From: Bacillota bacterium | Lineage (GTDB): Bacteria > Bacillota > Clostridia > Oscillospirales > Ruminococcaceae | DNA: 5,589 nt | Reading direction: 5' to 3' | Assembly: GCA_023395695.1 (NCBI GenBank) | Contig: JAEWYJ010000244.1 | Location: 1 to 5,589, forward strand | In this document: piece by piece, positions 1 through 5,096 of the stretch | Layout: every line of letters starts with the position of its first letter | Numbering within the stretch: position 1 is the first letter of the stretch | Translations under genes and position numbers: made by a program | The notes under the pieces: generated by a model | Databases searched by the model: none | Seen by the model: the letters and a program-made list of their open reading frames with translations, nothing else | What the model was told of the DNA's origin: nothing

Positions 1-1707
1 CTTCTGGGGCGTGTTGTGGTGGCAGAGGATCTCGACGCTGCCGTTACCATTGCCAAAAAGCACGGCTACCGCTTTCGCATCGTCACGCTCGACGGGCAGG
101 TTGTCAACGCGGGCGGCGCCATGACCGGCGGCTACACCGCAAAATCGGCGGGCATTCTGGGGCGTCAGGGCGAAATTGACCGCCTTAACCGGCAGTGCGA
201 GGCGCTCGAAGCGCAGGGCAAGGCCCTTGCCGAACGGCGGGAGGCCGCCGCGGCCGAGCTGGCCTCGGTAGACGCAGAGCTGGCCGCCATCGCTGCGCGG
301 CGCAGAACCTGCGAAGAGGATAAGGTTCGCTGCACGGCCGAGCTTTCGGCTGCTGCCGCCCGCCTCAGGGAGGCCGAGCGCCAGGCGCAAGAAACCGCCG
401 CCGAGCGCGAGGCGCTGACCGCCCGCATTGAGGAGATGAAGCAAAAAAGCGGCAGCGCCAAGACGCTGACCGAGACGCTTTCAGCCGAGCTGGAGGCGCT
501 GCAGGACAGTGTTGGCAAGGCTGGCACCCGCAGCGCCGAGTTGGGGACTCAACGCGATACGCTGCTGGGCGAACAAAACGACAACGCAACGCAATCGGCG
601 CTGTGTATGCGCGATATTACTGCTGCAGAGGGCGATATGGCCCGCCTGGCCGAGCAGCTTGGCGCGACCCGTGCGCAGAGCGGCGAGCAGTCTCAGAAGA
701 TAGTGCAATTACGTGCGCAGATTGAAGAAGCGCATGCGCAAATTGAGGCGCTTGGGCAAAAGCTGGAGCAGGGCCGCGCACAGGCGCAGCAGGCGCAGAC
801 GCTTATTGCTCAGACGATGCATGAACGCGGGGAAAGCGAACGCCGCTGTGCGGCCCTGCGTGCCAAAGAGCGCGAGGAGAGCGCCCGGCGTGACGGTCTT
901 TACCGCGAGGTTGTGCGGCTGGGCGAGCAGAAAAACGCCGTGCAGGCCGAGCGCGACGCGCTGGTCGCAAAGCTTTACGACGAATATGAGCTGACCCAGT
1001 CCGCCGCCGAGGATATTGCCGGGCGCATTGAGGACCTTGCCGCGGCCACCCGCCTGCTTTCGGAGCTGCGCGGCAGAATTAAGGCGCTGGGCTCGGTTAA
1101 CGTTGACGCCATTGAGGAATATAAAGAGGTTGCGGCCCGCCACGGCGAGCTGACGCGGCAGCTGACCGACGTTGAGCGTGCCAGAGCCGAGCTTGGAAAG
1201 CTTATTGCCGAGTTGACCGGGCAGATGTGTGAAATCTTCACCGAGAAGTTTGAGGCGATCAACCGCAATTTCGGCAAAACGTTCCGGGAGCTGTTCGAGG
1301 GCGGCAGCGCGTCGTTGTCGCTGACCGACCCCGCAGACGTGCTGGAAAGTGGCATTGAGATCACGGTGCATCCGCCGGGCAAGCTGATTAAAAACCTTGC
1401 GGCGCTTTCGGGCGGCGAGCAGGCGTTTGTGGCCATCGCCATCTTCTTTGCCATTCTGAAGGTTAATCCCTCACCGTTTTGCCTGATGGACGAAATTGAA
1501 GCGGCGCTTGATGACGTGAATGTTTCACGCTTTGCCGCGTACTTACGCACGCTGACCGAAAGGACGCAGTTCATCACCATCACCCACCGTCGCGGTACGA
1601 TGGAGGAGGCCGACGTGCTCTATGGCGTCACCATGCAGGAGGAAGGCGTCTCCAAGCTTTTGATGCTCAATGTCTCGGAAATTGAGCGGAGCTTTAACAT
1701 AAAATAG
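1..1707 (+). CDS. smc: Chromosome partition protein SMC, C-terminal half (5' end outside window)
   Basis: SMC is the ATPase of the SMC-ScpAB condensin complex, which organises and segregates the chromosome. The frame is open from base 1, so the gene starts upstream; the GTG at 16 is an internal codon. Counting residues from base 1, residues 1-44 are the end of the hinge, closing with the conserved NAGGAMTGG (36-44). A long Glu/Ala/Arg/Gln-rich coiled coil follows (about 55-425), interrupted by the conserved LGSVNVDA (363-370) near the head. The C-terminal ABC head has the signature LSGGEQ (469-474), Walker B FCLMDE (493-498), a D-loop in AALDD, and the switch histidine in ITHRRGTME (His529). 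The 568 visible residues fit the half of a roughly 1,180-residue SMC from the hinge onward. No frameshift or missing head motif is seen. ftsY follows after 29 bases, as in the rnc-smc-ftsY arrangement of many Firmicutes. Confidence 0.97.
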   Translation, partial: LLGRVVVAEDLDAAVTIAKKHGYRFRIVTLDGQVVNAGGAMTGGYTAKSAGILGRQGEIDRLNRQCEALEAQGKALAERREAAAAELASVDAELAAIAARRRTCEEDKVRCTAELSAAAARLREAERQAQETAAEREALTARIEEMKQKSGSAKTLTETLSAELEALQDSVGKAGTRSAELGTQRDTLLGEQNDNATQSALCMRDITAAEGDMARLAEQLGATRAQSGEQSQKIVQLRAQIEEAHAQIEALGQKLEQGRAQAQQAQTLIAQTMHERGESERRCAALRAKEREESARRDGLYREVVRLGEQKNAVQAERDALVAKLYDEYELTQSAAEDIAGRIEDLAAATRLLSELRGRIKALGSVNVDAIEEYKEVAARHGELTRQLTDVERARAELGKLIAELTGQMCEIFTEKFEAINRNFGKTFRELFEGGSASLSLTDPADVLESGIEITVHPPGKLIKNLAALSGGEQAFVAIAIFFAILKVNPSPFCLMDEIEAALDDVNVSRFAAYLRTLTERTQFITITHRRGTMEEADVLYGVTMQEEGVSKLLMLNVSEIERSFNIK

Positions 1708-1736
1708 CCTGACACAAGCATAAAGGAGGGGTTTAA

Positions 1737-2618
1737 ATGGGCCTTTTTTCAAATATCAGCGCGGGGTTGCGTAAAATTTCCTTTTCCGCGCGCATCGACG
1801 ACGAATATTTTGAAGCGCTGGAAGAACAGCTCATCATGGCGGATGTCGGCGTGCAGACCTCCGGGAAGATTGTCTCGCAGCTGCGCGACCGCGCCAAAAA
1901 GCAGCGACTGACCGATGCCGCCGAGCTGCGCCCGGTCATCAAGGAGGTTGTGCGCGGCATTCTCGACGTCCGGTGCCCGGATGCGATTACCGATTCGCCC
2001 CGCGTGCTGCTGATGATTGGCGTCAACGGCGTCGGCAAAACCACAAGCATCGGCAAATTAGCGGCGCGTTACACCGCCGAGGGCAAAAAAGTGCTGCTGG
2101 CCGCGGCCGATACCTTCCGTGCGGCGGCAATTGAGCAGCTGACCATTTGGGGGGAGCGGACGAACACGCCGGTCATCGCTCATTCGCAAGGCTCGGACCC
2201 CGCTGCCGTTGTGCACGACGCCTTGCAGGCGGGCAGGGCACGCGGCGCCGATGTTATCATCTGCGATACCGCGGGACGGTTGCACAACAAGCAGAATCTT
2301 ATGGATGAGCTGTCGAAGATTCGGCGCGTTATCGCCAAGGAGCTGCCCGATTGCGTACCGGAGGTGCTGCTGGTTGTCGACGCGACGACGGGGCAAAACG
2401 CTTTGGCACAGGCGCGGCGCTTTAAAGAGGCCGCCGGGGTCAACGGCATCGTTTTAACCAAGCTCGACGGTACCGCCAAGGGCGGCGTGGTGATCGCCAT
2501 CGCCGACGAGGTAGCAGTACCGGTGCGGTTTGTCGGCGTGGGCGAGGGAGCTGCCGACCTTTACCCCTTTAAGGCCGCCGAATTTGCCGAGGCCATTTTT
2601 GGTGACGCCGATGAATAA
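1737..2618 (+). CDS. ftsY: Signal recognition particle receptor FtsY (SRP-type GTPase)
   Basis: FtsY is the SRP receptor GTPase at the inner face of the cytoplasmic membrane. It pairs with Ffh to deliver ribosomes making membrane proteins to the translocon. The 293-residue protein is a compact NG-domain form. The N domain is about 1-85, with an N-terminal amphipathic stretch beginning MGLFSNISAGLRK that probably touches lipid. The G domain follows: P-loop GVNGVGKTT (95-103), DTFRAAA (125-131), DTAGR (177-181), TKLDG (241-245) and the closing GVGE (267-270). It lacks the long acidic A domain of E. coli FtsY, as is usual in Gram-positive bacteria. The ATG is preceded by AAAGGAGGG (1722-1730) with a 6-base spacer, which settles the start. 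No terminator lies between smc and this gene, so co-transcription is likely. Its last 8 bases overlap rdgB. Confidence 0.97.
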   Translation: MGLFSNISAGLRKISFSARIDDEYFEALEEQLIMADVGVQTSGKIVSQLRDRAKKQRLTDAAELRPVIKEVVRGILDVRCPDAITDSPRVLLMIGVNGVGKTTSIGKLAARYTAEGKKVLLAAADTFRAAAIEQLTIWGERTNTPVIAHSQGSDPAAVVHDALQAGRARGADVIICDTAGRLHNKQNLMDELSKIRRVIAKELPDCVPEVLLVVDATTGQNALAQARRFKEAAGVNGIVLTKLDGTAKGGVVIAIADEVAVPVRFVGVGEGAADLYPFKAAEFAEAIFGDADE

Positions 2619-3198
2619 AACGCTCGTCGCCGCCACACACAATAAAGGTAAGCTGGCCGAGTTTGCCCGCATGCTGGAGCCCAAGGGCATCAGCGTGATG
2701 CCGCCGCCCGATCCGGAGCTTGTCAAAAATATTCTTGAGGACGGCGAGACCTTTGCCGAAAATGCGCTGATTAAAGCGCGCGCCGTATTCGCCGCAACCG
2801 GCCTGCCCACCATGGCGGACGATTCGGGCCTGTGCGTCGACGCGCTTGACGGCCGCCCCGGCGTTTACTCGGCGCGCTATCTTGGCGAGGACACGCCCTA
2901 CACAGTCAAGAACGCGGCTATTATCAAGGCGCTTGAGGGCGTGCCGGAGGAGAAACGAACCGCACGCTTTGAATGTGCCGTCGCGCTGGTTACAGCGCAG
3001 GGCGAGCATGTGTTTACAGGTGCGTTTGAGGGCAAAATTGGCGACAGGCCCAGTGGCAAAAACGGCTTTGGCTACGACCCGATCTTTTATGTCGGGCGCA
3101 TAAGCAGCTCGGACATGTCCGCTGCAGAAAAGGATGCGGTCAGCCATCGCGGCAAGGCGTTGCGCGCCATGCTGGCTGAGATTGAGCGGCTGCTTTGA
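2611..3198 (+). CDS. rdgB: RdgB/HAM1-family non-canonical purine NTP pyrophosphatase
   Basis: This enzyme hydrolyses dITP/ITP and dXTP/XTP to the monophosphate plus pyrophosphate, keeping deaminated purines out of DNA and RNA. The 195-residue protein has the normal family length and motifs: THNKGKLAEF (9-18) for phosphate binding, ADDSGL (69-74) with the metal/catalytic aspartates Asp70-Asp71, GRPGVYSARY (81-90), NGFGYDPIF (151-159) for base recognition, and SHRGKAL (178-184). I chose the ATG at 2611 because MNKTLVAATHN matches the usual family N-terminus. A GTG at 2602 would add only three residues, and the frame upstream runs inside ftsY. The start overlaps the end of ftsY by 8 bases (ATGAATAA contains both signals). 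There is no good ribosome binding site at normal spacing, so translation is probably coupled to ftsY. A terminator-like hairpin follows. Confidence 0.96.
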   Translation: MNKTLVAATHNKGKLAEFARMLEPKGISVMPPPDPELVKNILEDGETFAENALIKARAVFAATGLPTMADDSGLCVDALDGRPGVYSARYLGEDTPYTVKNAAIIKALEGVPEEKRTARFECAVALVTAQGEHVFTGAFEGKIGDRPSGKNGFGYDPIFYVGRISSSDMSAAEKDAVSHRGKALRAMLAEIERLL

Positions 3199-3223
3199 GA
3201 AGCCGCTGATTAAGCGCATGAAT

Positions 3224-3259
3224 AAGCAGCCGACGACCTATTTTGTGTCCGGCTGTTTT
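3224..3259 (+). terminator. Possible weak intrinsic terminator after rdgB
   Basis: A 9-base-pair stem pairs AAGCAGCCG (3224-3232) with CGGCTGTTT (3250-3258), with one G-U pair and a 17-base loop in which GAC and GTC can also pair. It is followed only by TTTTAAAAA, so the U-tract is short and partly consumed by the stem. It sits 25 bases after the rdgB stop codon, a plausible place for the smc-ftsY-rdgB unit to end. It may be leaky, because no clear promoter for yhbY is visible downstream. Confidence 0.4.
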
Positions 3260-3377
3260 AAAAACAAGCATAGGCGCTGGTTTTATACCCGTTCTTGGCT
3301 TGTCCCCCCCTGAAAATTCTTTCTGCTCACCCGCTCCCCAGGAAATTAAAAGGCTTCTGGCGACCATACAAACAAAC

Positions 3378-3390
3378 CGGGTATCACCCG
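3378..3390 (+). other. Small stem-loop just upstream of the yhbY ribosome binding site
   Basis: CGGGT (3378-3382), the loop ATC and ACCCG (3386-3390) form a perfect 5-base-pair hairpin ending four bases before the AAGGAG of yhbY. The same left arm, extended to CGGGTAT (3378-3384), is also complementary to ATACCCG at 3285-3291, so two exclusive foldings of the leader are possible. The rest of 3260-3377 shows a perfect but distant pair, ACAAGC (3264-3269) with GCTTGT (3298-3303), and a C7 run at 3304-3310. I recognise no known riboswitch or T-box motif. A regulatory role is inference. Confidence 0.3.
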
Positions 3391-3394
3391 AATC

Positions 3395-3400
3395 AAGGAG
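3395..3400 (+). promoter_or_regulatory. Ribosome binding site fixing the yhbY start
   Basis: AAGGAG lies 5 bases before the ATG at 3406. It supports this start over the in-frame ATG at 3295, whose extra 37 codons are proline-rich and unlike the family. Confidence 0.8.
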
Positions 3401-3405
3401 AGTAT

Positions 3406-3699
3406 ATGGAGATTACATCCAAGCAGCGCGCCAAGCTCAAAGGGCTGGCGCAAAATATCGAGACCATTGCGCAGTTCGGCAAGAACGAGCTGTCACCCGA
3501 GCAGATTACGATGGTCGACCAAATGTTGCAAAAGCGTGAGCTCATCAAATGCGCGGTGCTCGAATCGTCCCCCTACACGGCGCGCGAGCTGTCCGAGCTG
3601 CTGGCGCAGGAGACCGGGGCTGTTTCGGTTCAGGCCATTGGGCGGCGTTTTGTGCTTTACCGCCGCAACCCCAAGGAACCGGTCATTACGCTCGACTAA
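3406..3699 (+). CDS. yhbY: YhbY-family (CRM domain) ribosome-assembly RNA-binding protein
   Basis: This is a single-domain CRS1/YhbY (CRM) RNA-binding protein (YqeI in Bacillus subtilis). The family associates with pre-50S ribosomal particles in the cytoplasm, and its exact role is still loosely defined. The 97-residue length is normal. Family marks are the N-terminal TSKQRAKLKGLA (4-15), the GxxG-type RNA-binding loop as FGKNEL (24-29), the helix ending LQKRELIKCAVLE (41-53) and the C-terminal strand IGRRFVLYRR (78-87). The start at ATG 3406 has AAGGAG upstream and gives MEITSKQRAK, which matches the usual N-terminus. It is followed after a palindrome-rich 197-base gap by nadD-yqeK, the same neighbour as in the B. 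subtilis yqeI-nadD-yqeK cluster. No promoter with both -35 and -10 elements could be found upstream, so it may depend on read-through from rdgB or on a promoter I cannot recognise. Confidence 0.95.
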   Translation: MEITSKQRAKLKGLAQNIETIAQFGKNELSPEQITMVDQMLQKRELIKCAVLESSPYTARELSELLAQETGAVSVQAIGRRFVLYRRNPKEPVITLD

Positions 3700-3704
3700 C
3701 AGGC

Positions 3705-3854
3705 GGTATTCACAGCTTAAAACGGTCGTTCTGACAACTGCTTTTTGTGCCATACTGCGTCAAAGATACATGGAGTACATCCGGTATTCCTGTACTTTTG
3801 CCGCATCTGGCATAAAAGGCACGTGCCAGTTCGGCGGTGTCACTTGTGAATACC
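3705..3854. repeat. 150-base imperfect palindrome (foldback/MITE-like element) between yhbY and nadD
   Basis: The ends are a perfect 10-base inverted repeat, GGTATTCACA (3705-3714) and TGTGAATACC (3845-3854). Pairing continues inward in blocks: 3725-3728 with 3832-3835, 3731-3733 with 3827-3829, 3739-3742 with 3818-3821, 3743-3752 with 3808-3817 (one G-U), 3756-3759 with 3802-3805, 3761-3764 with 3797-3800, and 3774-3779 with 3791-3796. The tip loop is 3780-3790, and 3765-3773 bulges out of the left arm. By hand this is about 50 base pairs. A perfect local palindrome, GGCACGTGCC, lies at 3818-3827. The architecture resembles ERIC-type intergenic palindromes or non-autonomous foldback elements. 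I see no clear target-site duplication and cannot tell whether it is repeated elsewhere in the genome. It begins 6 bases after the yhbY stop and ends 42 bases before nadD. Confidence 0.6.
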
Positions 3855-3880
3855 ACTTTTAAAGCGTTATCACACACGGC

Positions 3881-3887
3881 AAAGAGG
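3881..3887 (+). promoter_or_regulatory. Ribosome binding site fixing the nadD-yqeK start
   Basis: AAAGAGG lies 9 bases before the ATG at 3897. It supports that start over the in-frame ATG at 3837, which falls inside the palindromic element and would put 20 unrelated residues before the conserved GIFGGTFNP motif. Confidence 0.75.
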
Positions 3888-3896
3888 TACGTCAGC

Positions 3897-5072
3897 ATGA
3901 AGGTAGGCATTTTTGGCGGAACGTTTAATCCCATCCACAACGGGCATCTTTCGCTCATCGCGCATTTAATAGACGCGCTGTCGCTTGATGAGCTGATACT
4001 CATTCCAACGGCGGTGCCGCCGCATAAGGAAAGCGACAACGTCATCGATGCGCAGCACCGGCTTAACATGTGCCGCCTTGCGGTGCAGTCCGACCCCAGG
4101 GTCACGGTCAGCGACATCGAAATTCTGCGCGGCGGTAAGAGCTTTACTGTCGACACGCTGCGCCTGCTCAGTGTCGAGCACCCGCAGGATACGTTGATTC
4201 TGCTTGTTGGCAGCGACATGTTTTACACGCTGGAGGAATGGCGCTGCGCCGCCGAGGTTATGCGGCTGGCCGAGGTGGCCGTCATCCCGCGCGAAGCGGA
4301 CGAGCAGGAGCGGCTGCTGGCCCACCGCGACCGTTTAAACGCGCTGGGCGCCCGTACGCAGGTTGTAGCGGCCGATCCGCTCGTTGTCAGCTCAAGCGAT
4401 TTACGCGCGCGGACCGACGGGTCTGATAATCTGCCGCCGCTTGTCGAGCGCTATATTATACAAAACGGCCTGTATGGCCGCACGCAGAGACTGCTGGTAG
4501 ACCTTGACGCGCTTACCGCGTGGCTGCGCGGCGTGCTCTCGCGCGAGCGGTTCACGCACTCCCTAAACGTCGCCAGCGAGGCGCTGCGCCTTGCCCAGAC
4601 GTGGGGCGAAAACGGCGACATGGCCTATCTGGCCGGGCTGCTGCACGACTGCTGCAAAGAGCGGACAAGAGCGGAAATGTTGAATCTTCTCGAAGAGTCT
4701 GATATAATTAAAGACCCGGTATTTTTACAGAGCTTTCAGGTATGGCACGGTTTTGCGGCAGCAATTTACATTCAGCGTGAATTATCGGTGCTAAACACCC
4801 AAATAATAGATGCGGTAAGGTATCACACCACGGGCCGCAGCGGCATGACGCGTCTTGAAGAGATCATCTATGTCGCCGATACGATTTCTGCCGACCGGAA
4901 TTATCCGGGCATCGAAGCGCTGCGTGCAAAAGCCCACCGCTCGCTTGAAGCCGCCCTGCTGGAAACATTGCAGTATTCCGTCAGAAAGCTGGTTACAAAG
5001 GGCGTGCCCGTGTTGACTGATACCCTAAACGCCTATAACCAGTATCTGCTGCAAACGGCGCAGGAAGGTTAA
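3897..5072 (+). CDS. nadD-yqeK: Fused nicotinate-nucleotide adenylyltransferase (NadD) and YqeK HD-domain hydrolase
   Basis: This 391-residue protein carries two enzymes. Residues 1-195 are NadD, which adenylylates nicotinate mononucleotide to nicotinate adenine dinucleotide in NAD synthesis. It has the nucleotidyltransferase motif GIFGGTFNPIHNGHL (4-18, His14/His17), SFTVDTL (82-88), GSDMFYTLEEW (105-115), the ISSTxIR-like VSSSDLRAR (164-172) and VERYIIQNGLY (183-193). After a very short linker, residues about 198-391 are a YqeK HD domain: RFTHSLNVA (His221), AGLLHDCCKE (His250-Asp251), WHGFAAA (His284), RYHTTGRSGMT (His310) and IYVADTISADR (Asp328). YqeK proteins symmetrically hydrolyse diadenosine tetraphosphate to ADP. 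All key residues are present in both halves and there is no internal stop, so both activities are expected. B. subtilis has these as adjacent separate genes, and here they are joined. The gene downstream starts 24 bases later. A strong promoter-like sequence lies inside the YqeK half. Confidence 0.95.
   Translation: MKVGIFGGTFNPIHNGHLSLIAHLIDALSLDELILIPTAVPPHKESDNVIDAQHRLNMCRLAVQSDPRVTVSDIEILRGGKSFTVDTLRLLSVEHPQDTLILLVGSDMFYTLEEWRCAAEVMRLAEVAVIPREADEQERLLAHRDRLNALGARTQVVAADPLVVSSSDLRARTDGSDNLPPLVERYIIQNGLYGRTQRLLVDLDALTAWLRGVLSRERFTHSLNVASEALRLAQTWGENGDMAYLAGLLHDCCKERTRAEMLNLLEESDIIKDPVFLQSFQVWHGFAAAIYIQRELSVLNTQIIDAVRYHTTGRSGMTRLEEIIYVADTISADRNYPGIEALRAKAHRSLEAALLETLQYSVRKLVTKGVPVLTDTLNAYNQYLLQTAQEG
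4680..4708 (+). promoter_or_regulatory. Candidate internal sigma-A promoter (extended -10) within yqeK
   Basis: TTGAAT (4680-4685) is followed by a 17-base spacer and a perfect TATAAT (4703-4708). The spacer ends in TGA, which gives the extended -10 TGN motif. Transcription would begin near 4715. The site lies in an AT-rich patch (about 4675-4830) inside otherwise GC-rich coding sequence and points toward the LCP gene. It encodes NLLEESDII-type residues of a helix, so coding constraint alone could also have produced it. Confidence 0.45.
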
Positions 5073-5080
5073 AGGCTCGA

Positions 5081-5087
5081 AAGGGAG
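5081..5087 (+). promoter_or_regulatory. Ribosome binding site supporting the TTG start of the LCP gene
   Basis: AAGGGAG lies 9 bases before the TTG at 5097. The GTG at 5090 is in a different frame, which encodes low-complexity Ala/Gly/Arg sequence and is not the LCP frame. Confidence 0.7.
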
Positions 5088-5096
5088 CTGTGTCGG

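Noticed and set aside
709..1583. Long open frames on the - strand within smc (709-1371 and 975-1583)
   Set aside because: They lie opposite a clearly conserved SMC coding frame and show no recognisable domain. Long antisense frames are expected in GC-rich coding sequence.
1677..1705. TAAAAT at the end of smc as a -10 element for ftsY
   Set aside because: There is no acceptable -35 element at 16-18 bases upstream, and the sequence is explained by the last codons and stop of smc.
3199..3405. Search for a tRNA, T-box or known riboswitch in the rdgB-yhbY gap
   Set aside because: No cloverleaf, T-box consensus or recognised aptamer core is visible. Only the hairpins listed above are supported.
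3731..3756. CTGACA followed by CATACT as a possible promoter upstream of nadD
   Set aside because: The spacing is only 14 bases and the -10 match is poor. The bases are also part of the palindrome arms.
3837..3896. Upstream in-frame ATG that would lengthen NadD by 20 residues
   Set aside because: The extension falls within the foldback element and precedes the conserved N-terminal motif. The ATG at 3897 has a proper ribosome binding site.
3710..4219. A - strand open frame running from inside nadD through the whole intergenic region
   Set aside because: Over two thirds of it is antisense to conserved NadD. The remainder lies in the palindrome, and I recognise no family or ribosome binding site. 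It might mark a coding-like origin of the repeat, but I cannot support a gene.
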